From Mycobacterium shinjukuense (GTDB taxonomy: Bacteria; Actinomycetota; Actinomycetes; Mycobacteriales; Mycobacteriaceae): a stretch of DNA of 64,000 nt. This document shows, piece by piece, positions 27,953 through 36,184 of the stretch (position 1 is the stretch's first letter; each line of letters starts with the position of its first letter). The translations under genes were made by a program, and so were the position numbers. The notes below the pieces were generated by a model that had not been told where the DNA came from, did not search any database, and saw only the letters and a program-made list of their open reading frames with translations. The stretch is from contig NZ_AP022575.1 in assembly GCF_010730055.1 (NCBI RefSeq), forward strand, positions 2,604,001 to 2,668,000, read 5' to 3'.

Positions 27953-28921
27953 GCTGATCCGGTGCGCCCGGGCGTGCCGGACGGCCACCGATTCGGCCAG
28001 TGCGCGCAGGTGACGGTTCACCTCGTGATGCTGCTCCAGCATGGCGCAGTGCCCGCCCGGCAGCTCGACGAGGTCGACGACATTGGGTGCGGTGCGCGCG
28101 ATCCTGCGGGACTGGCTCATCGGCGTCAGCCGGTCACGCTGGCTGCCGATGACCAGGGTCGGCACCGTCAGACCATCCAGGTCGAGGTAGCGCGACCCCA
28201 ATTCGTCGACGAGCATCTTCGCGCAGCCCCCGCGCCCCACCGGGGATGTCTGCACAAACAGCTCGTGGATCAGCCTCGCGGCACTCGGGTCGGCGTCGGC
28301 CCCGACCGCGAGCATCGCGACCAGGTAATGGCTCGCAATCCGGACCGCACCCGGAAGCGGAACCCCGCCAAAGGCGTTGATCAGGCTCCGGCCGGCCAGC
28401 ACCCGAGCCGCCGACAACTCCCGCGGCACCGGCAGCAGTTTCACCTTGCGAACCAGGTCCCCGGTGGTCGTGTTGATCAGCGCGACGGCGTCGGCCCGCC
28501 GGGTGACCTTGTGGCGAAAGCGGTGCGACCAGGCGGCGATGGTGATGCCGCCCATCGAGTGTCCGGCGATGACCGCACGCTCGTGCGGCGCCAACGTCGC
28601 GTCTAGCACGGCATCGAGGTCGGCGGCCAGGTGCTGGAGGCTATAGCCGCCGCGCCGCGGCACACCGCTTCGTCCGTGCCCGCGATGATCGAAGGCGATC
28701 ACCCGATAGTCGGCTGCCAGGTCGGCGATCTGATAGGCCCAGGCCCGGATGGCGCACACAATGCCGTGCGTCAACACGATCGGATAGCCGTCGGGCGGAC
28801 CGAACACCTGGGTGTGCAACGGGGTGCCGTCGGCCGCCCGGACCGTGAGGGTGCGGCTGGGCGGCAATGCATCGGGCAGTTGGCAACGCGTCTTGCCTCG
28901 GGTGGACTTCCGAGCACTCAT
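27947..28921 (-). CDS. hpx: Alpha/beta hydrolase, non-heme haloperoxidase type
   Basis: 324 residues from ATG at 28,921. The core matches M. tuberculosis Hpx, with an extra N-terminal stretch of about 25 residues (MSARKSTRGKTRC onward) because no start codon exists at the M. tuberculosis position here. Nucleophile elbow GHSMGG, HGRS-type loop (FDHRGHGRSG) and the late catalytic His in LPGGHCAML are visible. Members are serine hydrolases; the peroxidase activity in the name is unproven for this group. Convergent with aofH. Confidence 0.9.
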   Translation of the reverse strand: MSARKSTRGKTRCQLPDALPPSRTLTVRAADGTPLHTQVFGPPDGYPIVLTHGIVCAIRAWAYQIADLAADYRVIAFDHRGHGRSGVPRRGGYSLQHLAADLDAVLDATLAPHERAVIAGHSMGGITIAAWSHRFRHKVTRRADAVALINTTTGDLVRKVKLLPVPRELSAARVLAGRSLINAFGGVPLPGAVRIASHYLVAMLAVGADADPSAARLIHELFVQTSPVGRGGCAKMLVDELGSRYLDLDGLTVPTLVIGSQRDRLTPMSQSRRIARTAPNVVDLVELPGGHCAMLEQHHEVNRHLRALAESVAVRHARAHRISS

Positions 28922-28999
28922 GGCCGCTCCCCCCTTGACCGCGGCCTCGCTGCCGCACCCTGGTTGTGCGCGAGTTTACCTGAGCGTAACGGGGAACCG

Positions 29000-29281
29000 A
29001 TGGATATTCGCCGAAGAAATACCGGACAAAACCACCAAAAGATGCACGTTCGTGCCAGACGTGGGCGCCGGCAAGGCCGGGTTGGCCGCCGCCCGCGCCT
29101 TGCCGACGCGGGCTGGCCGCTGCGGTTGATCGAAGCCCGCGACCGAATCGGCGGCCAGGTGCACACCAACCGCGACCGGCGCACCGCGGGAGATGGGCGC
29201 CTCCTGGGCCACGACACCACCGGCGACCCGTTGACGGAGCTGGCCCGCAACGCGCCGCTGGGGATCACGCCTCCCGGCTGA
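29000..29281 (+). pseudogene. Degraded N-terminal fragment of a flavin amine oxidase
   Basis: Split across frames, the sequence reads VPDVGAGKAGLAAARAL, then LRLIEARDRIGGQVHTN, then GHDTTGDPLTELARNA. This is the order GxGxxG, ExxDRxGG, then the FAD-domain continuation seen in amine oxidases. At least two frameshifts separate the pieces, and it stops within 95 codons. It is a relic, and it differs from the nearby intact aofH. It accounts for most of the 343-base gap between hpx and the TrkA-like gene. Confidence 0.7.
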
Positions 29282-29957
29282 CCGGCGACCCCGGGGGGCC
29301 GGCGCCGTGGACGGCGGCCCGGATCGCGCGTTCGACGAGGTTATCCGCAACGAACAAGATCTCGTCGCCGGCCTGCAGCACGTCATCGGGTGCAGGAACG
29401 ATGACGTTGTCGCCTCGAAGCACGGTGACCACCGCGCTGTTCGCCGGCAGGGCCAACTCGCCCACGCGCTGTCCGACCAGCGGATTGTCTTCGGGCAGCG
29501 TCAGTTTGGTGAGGGCCGCCCGGCCCGCGCGCAGCCCCATCAAGCGCACCAGGTGGCCCACGTCGATGGCGCCCTCGATGCCGGCGACCATGGCGCCCGG
29601 CGCCGAAACCGCCACGTCGATACCCCACGCCTGGGTGAACAGCCACTCGTTGCGCAGGTCGTTGATCCTCGCCACCACTCGGGGCACCCCGAACTCCGTC
29701 TTGGCCAGCAGGCCCACCACGAGGTTGGCCTTGTCATCTCCGGTCGCGGCGATCACGACGTCGCAGGTCTGAATTCCCGCCTCCTGCAACGACGCCAGCT
29801 CGCAAGCGTCGGCATTCAGCCAATCCGCGTCGGGCACGGTGTGTGGTTCGAAGTTGCTCCGTTGCCGTTCGATCAACAAGATCTTGTGGCCGTTGCCGAG
29901 CAACTCCCGCGCGACGGAGCGGCCGACGTTGCCCGCACCCGCTACCGCGATGCGCAT
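29265..29957 (-). CDS. TrkA/RCK potassium-uptake regulator, CeoC/TrkB-like
   Basis: 230 residues if begun at MRIAVAGAGNVG; an ATG 11 codons upstream is possible. TrkA_N (RCK) domain: GxGxxG at residues 7–12, with an acidic residue after beta-2 (LLIERQ), so NAD(H) binding is likely. TrkA_C domain from about residue 145 (LTKLTLPEDNPLVGQRVGELALP). It closely resembles CeoC (Rv2692) of M. tuberculosis as remembered, yet no CeoB partner is adjacent. Divergent from a CPA1 antiporter that also carries a TrkA_C domain, so the two may form a potassium-homeostasis module. Confidence 0.85.
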   Translation of the reverse strand: MRIAVAGAGNVGRSVARELLGNGHKILLIERQRSNFEPHTVPDADWLNADACELASLQEAGIQTCDVVIAATGDDKANLVVGLLAKTEFGVPRVVARINDLRNEWLFTQAWGIDVAVSAPGAMVAGIEGAIDVGHLVRLMGLRAGRAALTKLTLPEDNPLVGQRVGELALPANSAVVTVLRGDNVIVPAPDDVLQAGDEILFVADNLVERAIRAAVHGAGPPGSPVSREA

Positions 29958-30092
29958 CTTGCGTTTCGCCACCCCGTCATCTTGGCTCATCCGGACACGC
30001 ACCGGCACCGCCCGCAGCAGCACGGTCACCGGGCGGTCGGGTACTGATTTACTGGCGGCACGCCGCCACCGTGATCGTGAGACGGGAACGCA

Positions 30093-31589
30093 ATGAGCCT
30101 GCAGCAGCTGTACCTGGCGTTGCTGATCGGTGGCCTGGTGCTGCTGGCCAGCATCGTGGGGACCCGGTTGGCGACTCGCGTGGGGTTTCCCAGCATGCTG
30201 CTGTTCCTGCTGGTCGGTGTGGCCGTCGGCGAGGACGGACTCGGGCTGCGGTTCGACGATGTGCAATTGGCCAGGAACGTGGGCACGACGGCGCTGGCGA
30301 TGATCCTTGTCGAAGGCGGTTTGACCACCCTGTTCGGTGACATCCGCAAGGTGCTGGCGCCCGCGGCCACGCTGGCCACCCTCGGCGTGCTCGGCAGCAT
30401 GGTGGTCACCGCGGCCGGCGCGCACCTGCTGCTCCGCAGCGACTGGCAACTCGCGTTGCTGCTGGGTGCCATCGTGTCATCCACCGACGCCGCGGCGGTG
30501 TTTTCGGTGCTGCGGTTCCTCCCGCTGCCCCGCCGTGTCGCCGGACTGCTGGAGGCCGAATCGGGCTTCAACGATGCGCCCGCCGTGATTCTGGTGCTCA
30601 TGTTCAGCTCGGTGCCCTTCGTGTTCGAGCCGAGGGCCGCGATCGCCGATCTGGTATTCGAACTGCTGGCCGGGTCTGCGATCGGTGTGACGCTGGGGTA
30701 CCTTGGCGCCTTCGCGCTGCGCCGCATCGCGCTGCCCGCCTCGGGCCTGTACCCGGTCGCGACCTTCGGGCTGGGGCTGGTCGCGTTCGCCGCCGCGGGC
30801 GAGAGCCATGCCAGCGGATTCATCGCCGCCTACCTGGCGGCGGTGGTCCTGGCCAACTCCGGATTACCTCACCGGTCGGCGACTCGGTCGTTCGCCGAAG
30901 GGGTCGGCTGGTTGGCGCAGATCGGTCTGTTCGTGTTGCTGGGTCTGCTGGTGGACCCGAGCGAACTGACCGGCGACGCCGTGGCGGCGATCGTCGTGGG
31001 CCTCGTGCTGCTGCTGGTCGCCCGCCCGCTGTCGGTGGTGGTGTCGCTCAGCGGGTTTCGGGTGCCGTGGCGTGAGCAGATCTTCTTGTCGTGGGCGGGC
31101 TTGCGGGGCGCGGTCCCCATCGTTCTGGCGACTTTTCCGATCGTCGCCGGGGTTCCCGGCAGTCATCGCCTGCTCAACATCGTGTTCCTCTTGGTGGTGG
31201 TATTCACCTTGGTGCAGGGACCGAGCCTGCGCCCGATTGCGCACTGGCTGGGCCTGACTTCACGGGAGGCCACCCGCGAGATCCAGGTCGAAGCCGCGCC
31301 CCTGGATGTGCTGGACGCGGAGCTCTTGACCATGACCGTGCAGCCCGCGTCGCGCTTGCATAACGTCACCATCCTGGAACTGCGGCTACCCGACCCGGCA
31401 GTGATCACGCTGATCATCCGAGACGGCCACACCTTCGTCCCAACATTCGATACCCGCATCGAAAGCGGTGACGAGCTGCTGATCGTCACCACCAGCAGCA
31501 CGCGTGCTGCGACCGAATCCAGACTTCGTGCCGTGAGTCGGCGGGGCAAACTCGCATACTGGTTCGACGAGTACGGCGAACCCGAGTGA
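30093..31589 (+). CDS. CPA1-type potassium/proton antiporter with C-terminal RCK_C domain
   Basis: 498 residues, ATG start. About twelve membrane helices; the CPA1 core includes GAIVSSTDAAAVFSVLR (ion-binding Thr-Asp) and EAESGFNDAPAVILV. The last 90 residues form a TrkA_C-type domain (LHNVTILELRLPDPAVITLIIRDG). This architecture is that of NhaP2/CvrA potassium/proton antiporters, which export potassium in exchange for protons. The divergent TrkA/RCK gene 135 bases away supports a role in potassium or osmotic balance. Confidence 0.9.
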   Translation: MSLQQLYLALLIGGLVLLASIVGTRLATRVGFPSMLLFLLVGVAVGEDGLGLRFDDVQLARNVGTTALAMILVEGGLTTLFGDIRKVLAPAATLATLGVLGSMVVTAAGAHLLLRSDWQLALLLGAIVSSTDAAAVFSVLRFLPLPRRVAGLLEAESGFNDAPAVILVLMFSSVPFVFEPRAAIADLVFELLAGSAIGVTLGYLGAFALRRIALPASGLYPVATFGLGLVAFAAAGESHASGFIAAYLAAVVLANSGLPHRSATRSFAEGVGWLAQIGLFVLLGLLVDPSELTGDAVAAIVVGLVLLLVARPLSVVVSLSGFRVPWREQIFLSWAGLRGAVPIVLATFPIVAGVPGSHRLLNIVFLLVVVFTLVQGPSLRPIAHWLGLTSREATREIQVEAAPLDVLDAELLTMTVQPASRLHNVTILELRLPDPAVITLIIRDGHTFVPTFDTRIESGDELLIVTTSSTRAATESRLRAVSRRGKLAYWFDEYGEPE

Positions 31590-31679
31590 CGGCGCCTCTC
31601 CTCCGCACGACGAAGCGGCGATGCTGCTGGCTATGGCGTTGACCTGCGCAGCGGGGTGCCACCAACAAGCCGCAGGGCG

Positions 31680-31964
31680 TCAATCGTGGGCGAGCGCCCG
31701 GTCGGCCAACGCCACGATCGCCGGTGCCAAAAGCCGGGCGTATTCGAGCGTCAGGTGGCCCGCGTCGACATAGACCAGGGTGTTGCCGACGATGACCGGG
31801 CAACGGTTCGTGGTGCAGAACAGTTCGGTGAGGTCGGCGTATTGTCCGCCGCCGGCGTTGACGGCGGCGGACTCGGCCGCGATGCCGGGCTGCTTGAACG
31901 CGGTCAACCGAGGCGGCGAGCAAGCCGTCGCGTCATCGAGGTGCCGAGACAGGCAGTCCGGCAC
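31680..31964 (-). pseudogene. C-terminal remnant of an SGNH-type acyltransferase
   Basis: About 95 codons. The segment DLTELFCTTNRCPVIVGNTLVYVDAGHLTLEYARLLAPAI matches the end of the SGNH hydrolase domain of OafA/YrhL-like membrane acyltransferases: a Cys pair, then the DxxHLT motif with the catalytic Asp and His. The membrane acyltransferase domain and the nucleophile are absent. Non-functional leftover. The 90 bases before it (31,590–31,679) hold nothing I can identify. Confidence 0.7.
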
Positions 31965-32106
31965 CGATGTGTGCAGATGCGGGAGAGGACCACCAAGCCG
32001 CCGACAGCCAACTGCCAGGCCCGGGTGGGCAGCGAAAAGAACGCCGCCGGCCGGCGGGCGTGTCGCAACCCGATGGCGGGCGCAGCCAGTGGGCTATAGT
32101 CAGCAC

Positions 32107-32343
32107 ATGCGACTGCACATTACCGTCGATGACGAACTCGTTGCCGAACTCGACCGGCGGGCCGGAAGCCGGCGGCGCAGCGCATTCATCACAGAGTTGA
32201 TTCGCCGCGGCCTCGATGACGAGCGGCGATGGGACGACATCGAGGCGGCGCTCGGGGCCATCCCCGACGAGGGCCACGAATGGGATGACGATCCCGGCGA
32301 ATGGGTCCGTCGGCAACGCTCCGACCGGCGTCGCGTCGGCTGA
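32107..32343 (+). CDS. vapB: VapB-type antitoxin, ribbon-helix-helix
   Basis: 78 residues. The N-terminus MRLHITVDDELVAELDRRAG followed by SRRRSAFITELIRRGL is a ribbon-helix-helix DNA-binding domain. The acidic C-terminus (GHEWDDDPGEW) is the usual toxin-neutralising tail. TATAGT at 32,095–32,100 lies 6 bases before the ATG, suggesting a leaderless transcript. One base separates its stop from the toxin GTG. Antitoxins of this type bind the toxin and repress their own operon. Confidence 0.85.
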   Translation: MRLHITVDDELVAELDRRAGSRRRSAFITELIRRGLDDERRWDDIEAALGAIPDEGHEWDDDPGEWVRRQRSDRRRVG

Positions 32344-32344
32344 C

Positions 32345-32737
32345 GTGGCAAGGATCCTGCTCGACTCGACCGTTCTCATCGACGCTCTGCGCGGCCGTCC
32401 CGCGAGCGAGCGGCTACGCGCTCTGCGCCGACAAGGTGACGAGCCGTGGACGTGTGCGATCTCGATCGAGGAGATTTGGCGTGGACTGCTTCCCGGTGAA
32501 GATGCCATAGCGCAACGGCTGGTGCACGGTCTACGGTGTGCACCGTTGGGCCCATCCGAAGGAATTCGCGCTGGACGCTGGCGCCGCCAGTTCGCCGGAC
32601 GCGGGATCACCCTTCACCAGGCCGACTGCCTGATCGCCGCGGCCACCGCCGGCATCAACGCTCGCTTGGCAACAGGCAATCCCACCGACTTCCCCATGGA
32701 CGACATCACGGTCGAACACTGGCCGGTCGGACGCTAA
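32345..32737 (+). CDS. vapC: VapC-type PIN-domain ribonuclease toxin
   Basis: 130 residues from GTG. PIN-domain acidic residues are visible: Asp7 (LLDSTVLIDAL), Glu42/Glu43 (SIEEIW), Asp94 (HQADCLIAA) and Asp115 (TGNPTDFP). PIN toxins cleave RNA, often tRNA, using magnesium. Start chosen for its 1-base gap from vapB and correct domain length. It lies 130 bases from an initiator tRNA gene, a common neighbourhood for acquired modules. Confidence 0.87.
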   Translation: MARILLDSTVLIDALRGRPASERLRALRRQGDEPWTCAISIEEIWRGLLPGEDAIAQRLVHGLRCAPLGPSEGIRAGRWRRQFAGRGITLHQADCLIAAATAGINARLATGNPTDFPMDDITVEHWPVGR

Positions 32738-32830
32738 GGGCATGCTTGCCAGCGATCGCGGCCCGTCACCGCCGCGGACGGCGCACATCTGGTCGACGCC
32801 CACCCTCCCAAAAGTGCTCCCAAATGGCAT

Positions 32831-32868
32831 GAAAACGGCCCTCGGAGTCTCCTCCGAGGGCCGTTTTC
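32831..32868 (-). terminator. Symmetrical intrinsic terminator after the initiator tRNA
   Basis: A perfect 17-bp stem (GAAAACGGCCCTCGGAG with its complement) around a 4-base loop at 32,848–32,851. The stem ends in TTTT on both strands, so it can terminate in both directions. It begins 3 bases after the tRNA 3' end and lies 93 bases after vapC, so it probably serves both. Confidence 0.85.
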
Positions 32869-32870
32869 GC

Positions 32871-32947
32871 TGGTAGCGGGGACAGGATTCGAACCTGCGA
32901 CCTCTGGGTTATGAGCCCAGCGAGCTACCGAGCTGCTCCACCCCGCG
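32871..32947 (-). tRNA. Initiator tRNA-fMet (CAT)
   Basis: 77 nt reading CGCGGGGTGGAGCAG at the 5' end, with anticodon CAT in loop CTCATAA and 3' CCA encoded. Initiator hallmarks are present: an unpaired first base (C1 opposite U72) and three consecutive GC pairs at the base of the anticodon stem (TGGG and CCCA). T arm GGTTCGAATCC is canonical. The terminator follows directly. Confidence 0.97.
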
Positions 32948-33006
32948 TTGGTAAATGCCAGGTTACCGAACGCTGGGGAACCGCGCCAAATCGCGGGCTC
33001 AGCGGG

Positions 33007-33024
33007 CTCAGCGGGGCCGCTGAG
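33007..33024 (-). terminator. Possible terminator hairpin beyond the UPF0182 gene
   Basis: CTCAGCGG-GG-CCGCTGAG is a perfect 8-bp stem with a very short loop, 94 bases past the stop of the large membrane protein gene. No T-tract follows, as is common for proposed mycobacterial terminators. Moderate to low certainty. The rest of 32,948–33,117 shows no gene. Confidence 0.35.
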
Positions 33025-33117
33025 TCGACGAGCGTCCCCAAACTGCCACGATTAACGGCGTGGCGTTGTGCAGACACGGACGCTCGGTAACGCGACGGGC
33101 GGGCCTGGCCGGCGAGG

Positions 33118-36105
33118 CTACTTGGCGTTGTTGAACCGGGTGATGGCCTCGTCCAGCCGTTGCAGCGCCGACCCGTACGCGGCGAAATCGCCCTTTTTCT
33201 GCGCGTCACGCGCCGCGCCGATGGCGGCCTGAATCTCCTGCAGCGCGGCGGCCCTGGCCGCGGACAAGGTGACCGGCCCATCGGCTGGCGGTGGCACGGC
33301 CGCCGTCGGCGGCGGCGGTGTCCCCGGTCCGGCGGCCGGCGTGGGCGGCAGGTTGGCGGGCGGGTTCGGCGGCACACCGGCGTCGGTCGGTTGGATGCCG
33401 GTCGCGGTTTCACCCGCGCCGGGCCCAAACAACCCGGTGAGCGCGTCGCGCACGGTGGGTCCGTAGCCGACCTTGTCGTTGTACATCATCGCCACCCGGA
33501 TCAGGCGCGGGTACGACGAGGCGGCGTCGCTGGCTCCCGGAGACGCATAGACGGGTTCGACGTAGAGCAGCCCACCCTGGCCCACGGGCAACGTGAGCAG
33601 GTTGCCCCACCGGATGCGGTTCTGGTTATCCCGCCCGATCACACCGAGGTCCTGGGACACCGCAGGGTCGGTGGTGATCGCGTTGTTGGCCAGTTTGGGC
33701 CCGTTGACCTGGCCCGGAATGGTCAGCACGGTGATCTGGCCGTAGGTCGCGGGATCGGAGCTGGCGGTGATATAGGCGGCCAGGTAGTCGCGCTTGAACC
33801 GATTCATCGCGCTGATCAGCTGGTATGAGGCCGAATTATCGTTCTTGGCAATGTTTTTGGCGACAATGTAATACGGCGGCTGGTAGCTGCTGGCGGTCGG
33901 GTTGGGATCCAGCGGCACATCCCAGAAGTCCGAAGTGGAGAAGAACGTCACCGGGTCGTTGACGTGGTACTTCGCCAGCAACATGCGCTGCACCTTGAAC
34001 AGGTCTTCGGGATAACGCAGGTGCTCGGCCAGCTCGGGCGTGATGTCGCTCTTGGGCCGCACCGTGCCGGGAAAGACACGCATCCAGGCTCGCAGCACCG
34101 GATCTTTCTCATCCTGCTGGTACAACGTGACGGTGCCGTCGTAGGCGTCAACCGTGGCCTTCACCGAGTTGCGGATGTAGGAGACCTTCTTGTCGGGGGC
34201 CAGCCGATTGAACGCCACCTCGGTGGAGTCGGCGGTGGCCGACGACAGCGACGTCAGCTCGGAGTACGGGTAGTTGTCCAGCGTGGTGTAGCCGTCGATG
34301 ATCCACACCAGCCGCTTGTTGACGATCGCGGGGTACACCGCGCTGTCGGTCGTCAGCCACGGCGCCACCGCCTCCACCCGCTGCGCCGGATCGCGGTTGA
34401 ACAAGATCTTGCTGTTGGAACCAATCACGTTGGAAAACAGGAAATTTCGCTCGGCGAACTTCGCGGCGAACACGCTGCGGGATAGCCAGCCGCCGATCGG
34501 GACCCCGCCGCTGCCGGTGTAGGTGTAGTTCTTGGTTTCGGTGCTGGTCTCGTAGTCGTATTCCCGGTCGGCACCGGTCTTTCCGACTATCGCGTAGTCG
34601 GCCGGAGTATTGGAGATGACCGGGCCGTAGTAGATCCGGGGCTGGTCGAGCTGCGCGGGCCCGTCGGACACGATGCTGCCGTTGGCGCCGACGACGTTGA
34701 CCAGAAACTGGGGATACCCGCCGTTCTGGTTGGGGTCATTGGCGATGCCCCGCACGGTGTTGGCCGGCGACGCGATGAATCCGTTGCCGTGGGTGTACAC
34801 GGTGTGCCGGTTGATCCAGTCCCGCTGGTTGTCGATCAGCCGGTCCGGGTTGAGTTCGCGGGCCGCGACCACGTAGTCGCGCAGGTTGCCGTTGCGGTCG
34901 AGGTAGCGGTCGATGGACAACTGGTCGGGGAAGTAGTAGAAGTTCTTGCCCTGTTGGAATTGGGTGAAGGCCGGGCTGACGATCGTCGGGTCGAGCAGCC
35001 GGATGTTGGACGTGGTGGCGCGGTCGGCGGCCACCTGCTGCGCGGTCGCCTGGGCGTCACCGGTGTAGTTGCGATAGGTCACCACCTCAGACGTCAGGCC
35101 GTACGCTTGCCGGGTCGCGGTGATGCTGCGGCTGATGTATTCGCTTTCCTTTTGCGCGGCATTGGGTTTGACACTGATCTGCTCGACGATCAACGGCCAG
35201 CCGGCACCGACGATCAACGACGACAGCAACAACAAAACCAAGCCGATGGCCGGAATCCGCAAGTCTCGCAAAGTAATCGCAGAGAACACCGCCGCGGCAC
35301 AAATTAGCGCGATCGCCATCAGGATCAGCTTTGCGGGCAACACCGCGTTGATATCGGTGTACCCGGCGCCGGTGAACGGCTTGCCACCTCGGGTATGCGA
35401 CAGCAGTTCATATCGATCCAGCCAATAGGCAACGGCTTTGAGCACCACCAGCACGCCAACAAGGCTGATCAGCTGGATGCGCGCCGAGCGGCTCAGCGCA
35501 CCGGTGCGTCCGGACAGCCGGATGCCTCCGAAGATATAGTGCGCCACCAGGTTCGCCACGAACGCGACAAACACCGCAACGAACAGGTAGCTGAGCACCA
35601 ACCGATAAAACGGCAGCTCGAAGGCGTAGAAGCCGAGGTCCTTGCCGAACTGCGGATCCGTGATCCCAAAGTCGCCGCCGTGCAAGAACAGCTGGATGCG
35701 AACCCAGTAGCTCTGCGCGACGATGCCGGCCAGCAAGCCAACCGCCGCCGGGATGCCGAGGCCCACCAAGCGCAGCCGGCCGAGCACGACGGCCCGATAC
35801 CGCGCCACCGGATCGGCGTCGTTGTTCGGGACGAAGACCGGCCGGGTGCGGTAGGCCAACGCCAGCCCGGCGAACACGATGCCGCCGACCAACAGGCCCG
35901 CCACCAGGAACACCACGATGCGGGTGACCAGCACGGTGGTGAACACCGAGCGATAGCCAAGCTCACCGAACCATAGCCAGTCGACGTAGGCGTCGATCAG
36001 TCGCGGTCCAGCGAGCAGCACCACGATCACACCCAGTGCGATCATGATCAGAATCCGGCTACGCCGAGTCAGTTTCGGCATCCTCGCGGCGGGCCGCATT
36101 CCCAC
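33118..36105 (-). CDS. UPF0182 family large membrane protein (Rv3193c-like)
   Basis: 995 residues, ATG start (MGMRPAARMPKLTRRSRILI). Seven N-terminal membrane helices (residues 17–310) are followed by a large extracytoplasmic region. A proline/alanine-rich linker (about 895–950) precedes a C-terminal helical tail, GDFAAYGSALQRLDEAITRF. Family UPF0182 (COG1615) has no established biochemical function. Length and sequence match the M. tuberculosis homologue of 992 residues. The gene following it on the chromosome, a PDZ-Lon protease, is transcribed in the same direction and is conserved beside it. Confidence 0.93.
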   Translation of the reverse strand: MGMRPAARMPKLTRRSRILIMIALGVIVVLLAGPRLIDAYVDWLWFGELGYRSVFTTVLVTRIVVFLVAGLLVGGIVFAGLALAYRTRPVFVPNNDADPVARYRAVVLGRLRLVGLGIPAAVGLLAGIVAQSYWVRIQLFLHGGDFGITDPQFGKDLGFYAFELPFYRLVLSYLFVAVFVAFVANLVAHYIFGGIRLSGRTGALSRSARIQLISLVGVLVVLKAVAYWLDRYELLSHTRGGKPFTGAGYTDINAVLPAKLILMAIALICAAAVFSAITLRDLRIPAIGLVLLLLSSLIVGAGWPLIVEQISVKPNAAQKESEYISRSITATRQAYGLTSEVVTYRNYTGDAQATAQQVAADRATTSNIRLLDPTIVSPAFTQFQQGKNFYYFPDQLSIDRYLDRNGNLRDYVVAARELNPDRLIDNQRDWINRHTVYTHGNGFIASPANTVRGIANDPNQNGGYPQFLVNVVGANGSIVSDGPAQLDQPRIYYGPVISNTPADYAIVGKTGADREYDYETSTETKNYTYTGSGGVPIGGWLSRSVFAAKFAERNFLFSNVIGSNSKILFNRDPAQRVEAVAPWLTTDSAVYPAIVNKRLVWIIDGYTTLDNYPYSELTSLSSATADSTEVAFNRLAPDKKVSYIRNSVKATVDAYDGTVTLYQQDEKDPVLRAWMRVFPGTVRPKSDITPELAEHLRYPEDLFKVQRMLLAKYHVNDPVTFFSTSDFWDVPLDPNPTASSYQPPYYIVAKNIAKNDNSASYQLISAMNRFKRDYLAAYITASSDPATYGQITVLTIPGQVNGPKLANNAITTDPAVSQDLGVIGRDNQNRIRWGNLLTLPVGQGGLLYVEPVYASPGASDAASSYPRLIRVAMMYNDKVGYGPTVRDALTGLFGPGAGETATGIQPTDAGVPPNPPANLPPTPAAGPGTPPPPTAAVPPPADGPVTLSAARAAALQEIQAAIGAARDAQKKGDFAAYGSALQRLDEAITRFNNAK

Positions 36106-36184
36106 TGGCTACGCTCCCTGCTCGGTTTGGCTGGCGACGTTGACAACTCTACGCATCGCGGCACCCTGGCGAGCGTGACGGCGG

